Positions 56,461 to 64,000 of a DNA stretch of 64,000 nt are shown piece after piece (the first letter of the stretch is position 1; the number at the start of each line of letters is the position of its first letter). The DNA is taken from the IMG/VR virus record IMGVR_UViG_3300009130_000010, positions 38,930 through 102,929 of that record; one strand, given 5' to 3'. The stretch comes from a virus. Made by a program: the position numbers and the translations under genes. The notes beneath the pieces were generated by a model, which was not told the DNA's origin, ran no database searches, and saw only the letters and a program-made list of their open reading frames with translations.

Positions 56461-57016
56461 TTATAAAAAAGTTATAAACTTAAAAGAAGATTCAGTATTA
56501 AATTATAACTTAAAAGAAGACTCAATTGCGGTTATATTTTTTTATAATTATTCTGGCGTTGCGACAACTGTTAATATAAACTTAGATACAAATTCATCTT
56601 GCGAGTTGTATGGTATATTTAAAAACACAGATGAGAAAACAGATGTTGTTACTAACGTAGTACACAATGGTCATAATTCAAAGTGTAATCAAGACTTTAG
56701 ATTTATAAACAAGAATAGTGTTAGTTCTTTTGAGGGTTTAATTTCTGTTCCTAAAGATATTACTAATTGTGAAAGTCATATGTCTAACAAAAATCTTTTA
56801 TTAGATACTACATCTAAAGCATTCGCAAAACCAGAATTAAACATTTTAAATTCTAATGTTGTTTGTTCACATAGCAGTACAACTGGAGCATTAGATGAAG
56901 AACAATTATTTTATCTTCAAAGCAGAGGAATATCATATGAGGACTCTATTGATATGCTCGTAGAAGCATTTTCCCAAGACATTAAAAATAAAATGGAAGG
57001 AACAATCAAACAATGA
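56444..57016 (+). CDS. sufD: SufD-like protein, shortened
   Basis: A 190-residue protein with the C-terminal SufB/SufD core: HNGHNSKCNQDFRFINKNSV then SSFEGLISVPKD, LLLDTTSKAFAKPELNI (with 'A...P.L.I...V.CSHSSTTG'), and LDEEQLFYLQSRGISYEDSI DMLVEAF. The family His that faces SufB is in VVCSHSSTTGALDE. SufD is normally about 400 residues; the N-terminal half and much of the beta-helix are missing. A GTG at 56438 is an alternative start; ATG at 56444 is preferred. It could still pair with SufB as a minimal partner. It ends four bases into the next gene. Confidence 0.8.
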   Translation: MDIQNNYKKVINLKEDSVLNYNLKEDSIAVIFFYNYSGVATTVNINLDTNSSCELYGIFKNTDEKTDVVTNVVHNGHNSKCNQDFRFINKNSVSSFEGLISVPKDITNCESHMSNKNLLLDTTSKAFAKPELNILNSNVVCSHSSTTGALDEEQLFYLQSRGISYEDSIDMLVEAFSQDIKNKMEGTIKQ

Positions 57017-57744
57017 AAATAGCTGTTTGTGTTAGTGGACAATTACGAGGTCACTGGGAAGAATCTATTAAAACGTGGCCGTTAATGTTTGATAAAGAAT
57101 CCGAGGTTGATTACTTTGTACATACATGGACAAATAAAACGGCCCCTAATGCTATAGCACATAAAAATAAAGACGACGAAGAAAAAAGTATTAGTAAGCA
57201 AGAACTTAACAAACTTAAAAAAATATTAAAGCCTAAAAAAATATTAATAGAAGATCCTATAGAATTTAAAACTGAAAACGAATGGGCAGTATTTGACCCA
57301 AATTATCATAGTCAATTTTACGGTGTTATGATGGCTTGTAATTTAAAACAACAATACGAACATGATTTTGCTTTACAATATGATGTTTGTGTAAGAATGA
57401 GATTCGATAATTACGTTGAAAAAAAATATCATATATCACAAATGAAAATGGGCGAAGCTCATATCATTCATCAAACGTTTGATAAAAATCATAGATATAG
57501 ATGTAGTGATGTTTACTTTGCTACAACAAGTTTTGACTATGACCGTATGTGTGATTTTTATAGTTGTATACCTAGATATAAAAAAGATTGGTTTGTAATT
57601 AACGACGACAAAACATACGGACCTGAACACGTTTTAGCATTTCATATGAAAGCTAATAATATAAAACCTGTACAAACTTATATGCCAATTAAATTAAAAC
57701 GAGAAGAAAAACATTATAGCGGAGGTGCCCATGAGATCACCTAA
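57013..57744 (+). CDS. Putative glycosyltransferase-like protein (SGQLRG family), copy 1
   Basis: A 243-residue protein starting MKIAVCVSGQLRGHWEESIK. The 'SGQLRG...W' opening and the later YDVCVRMRFDNYVEKKY (RxRxD-like) pattern are shared by glycosyltransferase-like proteins in marine phages and large viruses. The adjacent gene is a diverged second copy. It overlaps the SufD-like gene and its paralogue. Confidence 0.55.
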   Translation: MKIAVCVSGQLRGHWEESIKTWPLMFDKESEVDYFVHTWTNKTAPNAIAHKNKDDEEKSISKQELNKLKKILKPKKILIEDPIEFKTENEWAVFDPNYHSQFYGVMMACNLKQQYEHDFALQYDVCVRMRFDNYVEKKYHISQMKMGEAHIIHQTFDKNHRYRCSDVYFATTSFDYDRMCDFYSCIPRYKKDWFVINDDKTYGPEHVLAFHMKANNIKPVQTYMPIKLKREEKHYSGGAHEIT

Positions 57745-58456
57745 GGTAGCCATTTGCTGGAGTGGGCAATTACGAACTGGCTTACGAGCTGTTCCGTACT
57801 TGTTAAGATTTTTTGAAAATATAAAAAACATTGATCATTTTTATCATAGTTGGGATAACGATCAGCCAAAAGAAGATTGGGATAAACTTAATGAACTTTT
57901 AGATCCAGTTGAGTCGTTTATTGAAACACCTTGGAAACATAGAGGCTTTGCTGGTAATATGTTACATAGTATACAACAATCTAATTGGCTTAAACGACAA
58001 CATGAACTTAAAAATAAATTTAGATATGACATTGTAATTAAATGTAGATTTGATTTATTAATACCAATACACAAACGTTGGATATACCCTGAAGTAGTTG
58101 ATAGAAGCATATATTATAGCATAGGCAACAACGGACTAGTGCTAACTGATTTTGCTACACACGGCTTTAGTGATTTAATTTATTGGGGTAATAGTCATGC
58201 TATGGATATCATTAGTGACTCTTATAGATATTATAATTGGACATTAATGCCAAAACAATTAACTTGCTTAACTGGTGGTAATGTAGACCCTGAAGACACA
58301 ATGTATTCTCCAGGTACAATAATGTATCAACTAGGACAAAAATATAATTTAAGAATGATACAAATAGAACCACAACTAGGAGAAACACTTTGGCGAACAT
58401 CAGTTGTTGACTTAGATCCATATCTAGACTGGAATGAAATTAGAGAGGCATACTAA
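57731..58456 (+). CDS. Putative glycosyltransferase-like protein (SGQLRG family), copy 2
   Basis: A 241-residue paralogue of the preceding gene: PKVAICWSGQLRTGLRAVPY and YDIVIKCRFDLLIPIHKRW match its motifs in order. A GTG start at 57725 is possible, but ATG at 57731 has GGAGG six bases before it and is chosen. Tandem duplication followed by divergence is the simplest history. Function as a sugar transferase is a family-level inference. Confidence 0.55.
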   Translation: MRSPKVAICWSGQLRTGLRAVPYLLRFFENIKNIDHFYHSWDNDQPKEDWDKLNELLDPVESFIETPWKHRGFAGNMLHSIQQSNWLKRQHELKNKFRYDIVIKCRFDLLIPIHKRWIYPEVVDRSIYYSIGNNGLVLTDFATHGFSDLIYWGNSHAMDIISDSYRYYNWTLMPKQLTCLTGGNVDPEDTMYSPGTIMYQLGQKYNLRMIQIEPQLGETLWRTSVVDLDPYLDWNEIREAY

Positions 58457-58899
58457 TGATCATCAGTACTGTTAACTTGTTCTGTTATTATAATATACCG
58501 GGAGCAGATAAAGAAATGTTGTTTGGGTTTAAAAATCATACACACGCTACTAAAGAAACAGATACTAATACAGCATTACATAGTTTTATTGTATACAAAG
58601 ATTGTTATAGAATATTTTATGATCAATGGATTGATAGCGGAGTAGTACAAAAGAAATTTCTAGATAAAGTTGTTGTGCCAGAAATACCAGACTTGCCTGA
58701 TAACTGTAAGCGTTTTTCTTACAATAACATTTATACAGAGGCGGCTACTTACATACAGCAACTTACTGGTACAAGATTTTATCCAAAGTATTTTAATCAT
58801 ACAACATATAAAGAAGGAGATGTGTTGCCAGAACTAAAAGAAAAACTTAGAACAATATTTAAAGAATACAACGACAAACTAGGAATTAAAAATGAGTAA
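58456..58899 (+). CDS. Hypothetical protein
   Basis: A 147-residue protein with no motif recognised; segments such as FIVYKDCYRIFYDQWIDSGV and YNNIYTEAATYIQQLTGTRF suggest a mixed alpha/beta soluble protein. It is coupled by short overlaps to the glycosyltransferase-like gene before it and the SGNH-type gene after it, implying a shared role in surface glycan modification. Confidence 0.45.
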   Translation: MIISTVNLFCYYNIPGADKEMLFGFKNHTHATKETDTNTALHSFIVYKDCYRIFYDQWIDSGVVQKKFLDKVVVPEIPDLPDNCKRFSYNNIYTEAATYIQQLTGTRFYPKYFNHTTYKEGDVLPELKEKLRTIFKEYNDKLGIKNE

Positions 58900-59752
58900 G
58901 TTATTAGTAGTAGGTGACAGTTGGTGCTTCGGTAGTGAAATTAGAAACCCTGATTTAAGTGTGGATATTAAAGACTGGGATATACAAAATAACAGTTATC
59001 GCATACCTAGAATTTGGCCTACATTACTTGCTAAAGAATTAGGTACAGGTTTAACTAACTTATCTTACCCGGCGGCAAGTAATGATCGTATATTACGACT
59101 TACTGAAAGTTGGTTGTATGAAAATTATATAAGTCGAAATAGAAGTACTAATGAACTTAAAGTTATAATTGGTTGGACAAGTCCAGAACGTAAAGACTTT
59201 TTCTATACTGACCCCCATAATAAAAGTACACCAAACTGGACAACTATATGGCCACAACAAGCAGGATTTGATTATGTACAACCAGGCATGAATGATTTCT
59301 TTAAACTATATGTAACTTACTTGTGGCATCAACGTGAAGCATTAAATAGGTACGTTCATCAAGTAACAGCAATGGAAAATTTATGTAAGGCACATGACAT
59401 CGAATTGCTGATGTTTCAAGCGTTCTATGACGCAGGCAAAGGCATACACGGAGCAAAAGAAAATATGGATGACTTTATAGATTATAAAAGTCCAGGTTAT
59501 ATAAATGATGAATTTGAGAAAGCAGAGCTTGGAGAAAAACATCCAGGCTGGCATCATCATTACAGTAATGAAATGAATAAGACAATGTGGGAATGCCTAA
59601 ATCAAAAAACATTTATGACAGAAAGTTTCTTTGGTTATATGAAAAAGAAAGGCCTCGATAAAACAATTATAGGACAGCATCCAAATGAATTAGGACATAA
59701 ACTTTGGGCTGAACATATTAAAAAATATATAAAGGATAATTTAAAATGGTAA
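58892..59752 (+). CDS. SGNH-hydrolase-like protein, copy 1
   Basis: A 286-residue protein with GDSL/SGNH block I as VVGDSWCFGSE (Ser nucleophile), an Asn in AASNDRILRLTES, and the final block as GQHPNELGHKLWAEHI. The catalytic Asp normally three residues before the His (DxxH) is absent (I-G-Q-H). SGNH enzymes remove or transfer acyl groups, often on polysaccharides. It is the first of four similar genes in 4 kb. Confidence 0.65.
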   Translation: MSKLLVVGDSWCFGSEIRNPDLSVDIKDWDIQNNSYRIPRIWPTLLAKELGTGLTNLSYPAASNDRILRLTESWLYENYISRNRSTNELKVIIGWTSPERKDFFYTDPHNKSTPNWTTIWPQQAGFDYVQPGMNDFFKLYVTYLWHQREALNRYVHQVTAMENLCKAHDIELLMFQAFYDAGKGIHGAKENMDDFIDYKSPGYINDEFEKAELGEKHPGWHHHYSNEMNKTMWECLNQKTFMTESFFGYMKKKGLDKTIIGQHPNELGHKLWAEHIKKYIKDNLKW

Positions 59753-60525
59753 AAAACGATCTCAACATTCATACAGTTTATAATGCTGGCGATAGTTTTG
59801 CTACTGGTGTTGGATTACATGATCCAAAAGTTTCATCATACCCTGTTAAGATAGCAGAAGCATTTGATTCTAAATTAATAAGTTTAGCTAGACCAGGTTG
59901 TTGTAATTTTAGTATTAGTTTAATGATAAAATATTTCGTTGACAACTTTGACGAAGATGCATTTTATATAATATCTACTACTAATGAAGATAGATTACAT
60001 TGGCTTAAACCTGGTATAGTGTATAGTAACGAACAGGAAGTAACAATTCAAGATTTAAATTATGAAGATTATAAAGAAAACTTATTAACTGACTTACCGT
60101 TTAATAGTAACAATATTCTCCAAAGTGAAACTTGTAGCAATATATTATTATTTAAAGAAGGTGGCATACCAACTAACAAAACATTAAAAAGCGAACCAGA
60201 GTCTAGACTTAATACATTGTGTTCATATGTTAAAGAAGTTCATGATAGTAAAATTAAACGATACGAAGATTGTGGCATTTTTGCCACACAATTACATAGA
60301 TTAAATCAACTAACATCAAATTGGGTATTGTTTACAATGTGGCACGAGTTAGAAGAGATGTTTCCTAATAACTTTTTACAAGTAGATTACGGTATTGTTA
60401 GCAAAGAATATCCAGATGATCTAGGCAGTGGACACTTTAATAGAACAGGTCATAGAGTAATAGCAAGAAAATTTGAAGAATGGTATACAAAAAACTATGA
60501 TGTGTCGGATAAATTGTTTAAATAA
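59746..60525 (+). CDS. SGNH-hydrolase-like protein, copy 2
   Basis: A 259-residue relative: block I is YNAGDSFATGVGL, the Asn-containing block is RPGCCNFSISLMIKYF, and the final block is SGHFNRTGHRVIARKFEEW, again without Asp at the DxxH position. It overlaps copy 1 by seven bases. Divergence from the other copies is large, so each may act on a different group. Confidence 0.6.
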   Translation: MVKNDLNIHTVYNAGDSFATGVGLHDPKVSSYPVKIAEAFDSKLISLARPGCCNFSISLMIKYFVDNFDEDAFYIISTTNEDRLHWLKPGIVYSNEQEVTIQDLNYEDYKENLLTDLPFNSNNILQSETCSNILLFKEGGIPTNKTLKSEPESRLNTLCSYVKEVHDSKIKRYEDCGIFATQLHRLNQLTSNWVLFTMWHELEEMFPNNFLQVDYGIVSKEYPDDLGSGHFNRTGHRVIARKFEEWYTKNYDVSDKLFK

Positions 60526-60545
60526 TACAAAGGAGAACATCAACA

Positions 60546-61319
60546 ATGCCAATAAAACTTTTATATACAACAGGCGACAGCTGGACCTATGGCGAAGAAT
60601 TAGGTGATGTAACAGCAGTTGATAACTTGAATCATAAATTTTATAACAGTTGGCCTTGGCACGTTTCACAACATTATAATATTCCACAGCTAATAAATGA
60701 TGCCAGAGGTGGTGGCTCCAATGCTAGGATGTATAGGAGAACAATAGAATTTTTACAATCATACAAAGGTAAATTCTCTGAATTAGCTATTATTGTTGCT
60801 TGGTCAACATACGAGCGTACTGAATTTTCTTTACCAGCAGAAGAGAAATATCATGACGGTGAGAAATTTGTTGAATGGACTGAACGACAATTCTTCCATT
60901 GGCATCACAGTAATGATCCAGAATCTATGGATTTTAGTGGATTCTTGAGTCCAGGACAAAATATGGCATTGAAGTCATTACATAAAAGTTGGACATTACT
61001 ACGAGACCCTTCAGGTGATGCTCCTGCTTTAAAAAACTTAATGTGGTCATTACAAGAAATTTGTAAAACAAATAAAATAAAACTTCATCAATTTTTTGCA
61101 TTAACTAATCCCGAATTTGAAAAAGAGTACAGCGAGTATGAACCAATTTGGGCCGAACAAGTCAAATACTATCAACCTGCTTTTGCTAGTAAAACATTTG
61201 GTGCTGGTGAAGGTATAACTGGATTTGTTTCTAGGGTTGGTATTGGCTCGCACCCAAACGAAAAAGGACATAAAGAAATAGCAAACTTTATAGTAGATAA
61301 GATAGGAGATAAAATATGA
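60546..61319 (+). CDS. SGNH-hydrolase-like protein, copy 3
   Basis: A 257-residue relative: TTGDSWTYGEELGD, GGGSNARMYRRTIEFLQSY, and GIGSHPNEKGHKEIANFIV. The GDSW and HPNxxGH motifs are the clearest of the four; Asp is missing before the His. AAGGAG lies 11 bases upstream of the start. It is similar to copy 4 (62160), which shares GDSWTxGxELG and the SNxRxxRRT helix. Confidence 0.65.
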   Translation: MPIKLLYTTGDSWTYGEELGDVTAVDNLNHKFYNSWPWHVSQHYNIPQLINDARGGGSNARMYRRTIEFLQSYKGKFSELAIIVAWSTYERTEFSLPAEEKYHDGEKFVEWTERQFFHWHHSNDPESMDFSGFLSPGQNMALKSLHKSWTLLRDPSGDAPALKNLMWSLQEICKTNKIKLHQFFALTNPEFEKEYSEYEPIWAEQVKYYQPAFASKTFGAGEGITGFVSRVGIGSHPNEKGHKEIANFIVDKIGDKI

Positions 61320-61438
61320 GGTTGTTAAGACGTATAAAGAAGTTCTTTACTGATATCTATTTAAAAATTAAAATGGAAATAGCATACAGAAAGAAACTTA
61401 AAGAAATTAAAAAACGAGATCCGTTTATATACAAATGA
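61316..61438 (+). CDS. 40-residue basic mini-protein
   Basis: ATG at 61316 overlaps the previous stop (ATGA) and its own stop overlaps the next start in the same way, a strong sign of real coding. The product starts MRLLRRIKKFFTDIYLKIKM and ends KKRDPFIYK, an amphipathic, strongly basic helix. It could bind membrane, RNA or DNA; no function is known. Confidence 0.6.
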   Translation: MRLLRRIKKFFTDIYLKIKMEIAYRKKLKEIKKRDPFIYK

Positions 61439-62163
61439 AAATAGTAGTAGCAATGGCTGGCCTTGGAACACGTTTTCAAGAAGCAGGACATACATATCCT
61501 AAACCGTTAATCCGTACGGGCAACACAACTATGATTCAAAACGTGTATTATAGTTTAGCCTGGCCTGGTGATTGGTACTTTATAGCATTGAAAGAACACC
61601 TTGATCAATTTAACTTTATGTTACCGTTATTAGAAAGTATGGGAAGTGTTACAGTAATAGATAAACCAACACGTGGTGCGGCTGAAACATTACAACAATG
61701 TAAAGAAATAATGAATAGTAGTGGTCCTTTTATTAGTGTTAATTGTGATCAAGTATTTGAATGGGACACAACAGAACTACAAGAAAAAATGAAAGTAGAA
61801 CCAGATGCTAGTTACATGACAACTTACGATTCACTAGACGAACAAAGACATAGTTTCGCTCTTACAAATGATAATGACATAGACGTTTGGCATTGTTGTG
61901 AAAAAACAAGACTTGGTTATCATTGTAATAATGCTACTACTGGATTCTATCATTTCGCTAATGGCGAAGTATATAATGAAGCAACAACTAAATTATTATC
62001 CAAACCACCCGAGTATGGTGAATATTATGTGTCATCTGTTTATAACGAGTTAATTGCTAAAAAACATATTGTAAAACAATACAAAGTACACGCAAAAACA
62101 TTTTGGCCTGTTGGTACACAACCTGACTGGTTACATTATACACACAGGCATTTTAGACGATGA
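61435..62163 (+). CDS. Sugar-phosphate nucleotidyltransferase
   Basis: A 242-residue nucleotidyltransferase making an NDP-sugar or similar activated headgroup. VVAMAGLGTRFQEAGHTYPKPLI holds the G-x-G-T-R-F...PKP nucleotide-binding signature, and FISVNCDQVFEWD is the metal-binding Asp region. KPTRGAAETLQQC corresponds to the 'GTA.a...a' base-binding loop. It probably supplies donors for the glycosyltransferases in this block. Sugar unknown. Confidence 0.85.
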   Translation: MKIVVAMAGLGTRFQEAGHTYPKPLIRTGNTTMIQNVYYSLAWPGDWYFIALKEHLDQFNFMLPLLESMGSVTVIDKPTRGAAETLQQCKEIMNSSGPFISVNCDQVFEWDTTELQEKMKVEPDASYMTTYDSLDEQRHSFALTNDNDIDVWHCCEKTRLGYHCNNATTGFYHFANGEVYNEATTKLLSKPPEYGEYYVSSVYNELIAKKHIVKQYKVHAKTFWPVGTQPDWLHYTHRHFRR

Positions 62164-62873
62164 TAACTTTATACACTAATGGTGATAGCTGGACACAAGG
62201 AGACGAACTAGGTCTACCATACAAAGAACACGAAACAGAAGCAGAACAATACTATTGGAGTTGGCCTTGGCAGTTACACAAACTACTAGGTACTACAATG
62301 TGTTTTAATGATGCTGTTAAAGGTACAAGTAACAATAGAATATTTCGCAGAACTACAAATTTTATTAGAAATTATAACAAACATTATAACCCAAGAGAAC
62401 TAATAGTTGTTGTATGTTGGACAACATTAGATAGAGATGAGATTCCTATTGATGTAAACGATACTGGTTGGCATATTCCTATACAAATGTATGGCGTTAA
62501 ATTGCCCAACCATAGTGAGATAAGTAAACTTGATGCTACTACAACAGAAGCATTAAATCAAATTCACAAACCTTACACTATGACTCTCCCTGGGATTAAA
62601 GTTAGATCAGAGTTACAATATTCACGTATGTGGAACTTAAAACAAATTTGTGATAGTTTAGGAATAAAATTAATTCAATCTTGGGCTTTAGACATACCGC
62701 AGTTTGACCCAACACATAACGATTTTGTAAAACAATGGATAGATGATATAAAATATCTGCCAGAGATATTCATTAACTATTGTAGGAAAAAGAATTACCC
62801 ACTCGGTCCAGGAGGACATTGTTATAAAGATGGGCATGAAGGTTGGGCAAAGTACATATATGAAAACATTTAA
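62160..62873 (+). CDS. SGNH-hydrolase-like protein, copy 4
   Basis: A 237-residue relative of copy 3: YTNGDSWTQGDELGL, KGTSNNRIFRRTTNFIRNY and PGGHCYKDGHEGWAKYIYEN. Ser and His are kept and Asp is again absent. It overlaps the nucleotidyltransferase by four bases and the next small gene by 14. Confidence 0.6.
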   Translation: MITLYTNGDSWTQGDELGLPYKEHETEAEQYYWSWPWQLHKLLGTTMCFNDAVKGTSNNRIFRRTTNFIRNYNKHYNPRELIVVVCWTTLDRDEIPIDVNDTGWHIPIQMYGVKLPNHSEISKLDATTTEALNQIHKPYTMTLPGIKVRSELQYSRMWNLKQICDSLGIKLIQSWALDIPQFDPTHNDFVKQWIDDIKYLPEIFINYCRKKNYPLGPGGHCYKDGHEGWAKYIYENI

Positions 62874-63168
62874 TATTACATACAACAAATGGAAAGACGT
62901 AACTCGTCCTATAGCTTTTTTAAAAGCAGGAGGAACAACATTATACGTTGAAGCATTAATGAATCAAAAAGATCTTGATGTAATTAATGTTGATACTAAA
63001 ATTCATAGTGCTGATCCTACTTGTGAAAATGCTTGTAAAACTTTACACCCAGGTTGTGAATATAATGTTGTTAATAATTTATCTGGCCCGATTGTTATTA
63101 ATGATGATTGGAAAATTGAAACTGAAAAGGATTTATATGAATATAACTTATACGAGGAATACAGATGA
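62860..63168 (+). CDS. Small hypothetical protein
   Basis: A 102-codon frame (about 101 residues) with MKTFNITYNKWKDVTRPIAF then EALMNQKDLDVINVDTK and a Cys-containing CENACKTLHPGCEYNV segment. The frame is open from 62830, but ATG at 62860 is preferred. It is coupled to both neighbours. No family recognised. Confidence 0.45.
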   Translation: MKTFNITYNKWKDVTRPIAFLKAGGTTLYVEALMNQKDLDVINVDTKIHSADPTCENACKTLHPGCEYNVVNNLSGPIVINDDWKIETEKDLYEYNLYEEYR

Positions 63169-63494
63169 AGATATTTGATTTTAAGAAAATGTTTAAAGGC
63201 TGGTTTGTTGGAGACTTTGAAAATACGGCCATGTCTGCTAATTTTGAAGTAGCATATCATACACATACTAAAGGAGAATTCCACCAAGACCACTTTCATA
63301 AAGAACAGCGTGAAGTAACAATGATTATTGAAGGCGAAATGATTTGTAATGGACAGCATTTGAAAGCAAATGATATTTTTGTTATTGAACCTTATGAAGT
63401 AAGTATCTGTGAATTCTTGACAGACGTTAAAGTAATAGTAGTAAAAAATATTTGTAACACAAGTGACAAATATTCATTTGACATTAAGAATTAA
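63165..63494 (+). CDS. Cupin-domain protein
   Basis: A 109-residue single cupin: HTHTKGEFHQDHFHKEQREV holds the His/Glu metal ligands of motif 1, and IIEGEMICNGQHLKANDIFVIEP forms the second motif region. Small cupins act as sugar epimerases, isomerases, dioxygenases or sensors. It sits between glycan genes and the RuBisCO-like gene, so it could serve either. Confidence 0.7.
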   Translation: MKIFDFKKMFKGWFVGDFENTAMSANFEVAYHTHTKGEFHQDHFHKEQREVTMIIEGEMICNGQHLKANDIFVIEPYEVSICEFLTDVKVIVVKNICNTSDKYSFDIKN

Positions 63495-63512
63495 AGAAGG
63501 TATAATAACACT

Positions 63513-64000
63513 ATGGAACTATACAGAACAATAGCACCCGACGATCATTTTAGTTGTAATTTCTTTTTAATGAGTCGGACAAATGTTAAAGAAGCCGCAG
63601 AAGCATTGGCAATTGGCCAAAGTATTGGTAATCCTTCTGTTAGAAGCAAATATGAAACACCAGAAATGATGGAAAATCATAGTGCTAAAATTATTGCTGA
63701 CCCAGACGACCTAGCAAATATCAAAGCAGGCGTTGTTGAAATTGCTTGGCCATATAGAAATATTGATTGGTATGCTGATGGTATTGCCCAATTAATGTGT
63801 ACTGTAATGGGTGGACAAATGGACATTGATATTATACAACAATGTCATTGGATTGACATTCATATTAATAGACTTAAAGCAGACTTGTCAGTACCATCAT
63901 ATGGATTAAGTGGCTTTAGAGATCATGTTCAATCATATGGCAAACCATTACTTGGTACTATTGTTAAACCAAAAACTGGACTTACTCCTGAGACATTAAA
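63513..64000 (+). CDS. RuBisCO-superfamily large-chain protein, probably form IV (RuBisCO-like), partial
   Basis: The N-terminal 162 residues of a RuBisCO-type protein, cut by the right edge. The N-terminal domain shows VVEIAWPYRNIDWYADGIAQ, then LSVPSYGLSGFRDHV and the barrel entry KPLLGTIVKPKTGLTPE, aligning with the canonical 'RPLLGTxxKPKLGLS' block that has Lys175 and Lys177 (spinach numbering). By eye, canonical carboxylase residues in the N-terminal domain are not kept: the 'ESSTGTW' segment (Glu60, Thr65, Trp66) is replaced by GQSIGNPS, and Asn123 ('SIVGN') is Gly in CTVMGG. This points to a form IV RuBisCO-like protein rather than a CO2-fixing enzyme. AGAAGG lies about 12 bases before the ATG. 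Confidence 0.8.
   Translation, partial: MELYRTIAPDDHFSCNFFLMSRTNVKEAAEALAIGQSIGNPSVRSKYETPEMMENHSAKIIADPDDLANIKAGVVEIAWPYRNIDWYADGIAQLMCTVMGGQMDIDIIQQCHWIDIHINRLKADLSVPSYGLSGFRDHVQSYGKPLLGTIVKPKTGLTPETL

Noticed and set aside
1-64000. Prophage or integration signals, CRISPR arrays, insertion sequences
   Set aside because: No integrase, attachment-site duplication, regularly spaced repeats or transposase motifs were recognised by eye; the gene content suggests a lytic phage, though the window is only part of the genome.
63513-64000. Reading the RuBisCO-type gene as evidence for phage carbon fixation
   Set aside because: The N-terminal residues equivalent to Glu60, Thr65/Trp66 and Asn123 appear not to be conserved and no phosphoribulokinase is present, so a carboxylase role is not supported by what is visible.

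Overview
The window looks like part of the genome of a large, AT-rich marine bacteriophage with a contractile, T4-type tail. Evidence: a portal vertex protein (gp20-like, cut by the left edge), a tape measure protein, a nearly complete baseplate set (gp26-, gp48/54-, gp53-, gp27-, gp5-, gp25- and gp6-like, plus a PAAR tip), the gp46/gp47 recombination nuclease, a gp55-like late sigma factor, and TATAAATA late promoters. Gene ends overlap by a few bases almost everywhere. Host-derived genes (glycine-betaine-type transporter, SUF iron-sulfur assembly, ferredoxin-NADP reductase) suggest a marine proteobacterial host, possibly SAR11-like; that is inference from gene content.

Layout. 1-3367 (minus): portal and tape measure. 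3449-8084 (plus): gp26-like baseplate/tail chaperone with a probable -1 frameshift extension, then three exported or membrane proteins and a small unknown. 8085-8588: non-coding, with a terminator and several hairpins. 8589-18568 (minus): nuclease, histone-like mini-protein, a six-gene metabolic/transport run (methyltransferase, nitroreductase, adenylate-forming enzyme, TauD-type dioxygenase, ProW-like permease, ProX-like binding protein) continuous with gp46-gp47, then gp55. 18650-26651 (plus): baseplate hub and spike with a separate peptidoglycan hydrolase. 26694-27836 (minus): a radical SAM enzyme inserted in the baseplate module. 27877-48221 (plus): baseplate wedge, a 4330-residue giant structural protein, and tail fibre genes. 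48240-64000 (plus): a consensus sigma70-type promoter overlapping a terminator, then glycosyltransferases, ferredoxin-NADP reductase, SufB/VOC/SufE/SufC/SufD-like, four SGNH-hydrolase-like paralogues, a sugar nucleotidyltransferase, a cupin, and the start of a RuBisCO-like protein running off the right edge.

How it fits together. Structural genes are probably read late from gp55-dependent promoters. The right-hand block has its own host-type promoter and so may be expressed early. It combines glycan modification with iron-sulfur assembly and redox functions. The radical SAM protein is one likely iron-sulfur client. The minus-strand block would raise osmolyte uptake (permease and binding protein, but no ATPase seen here) and make or modify a small molecule.

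Most notable points: a RuBisCO-superfamily gene in a phage that lacks several canonical carboxylase residues; a nearly complete phage SUF set; a T TTT TTC slippery site at the end of the gp26-like gene; a seven-bladed FG-GAP propeller in the giant tail protein; and an osmolyte transporter inside the recombination operon. No tRNA, CRISPR array, integrase or insertion sequence was recognised.
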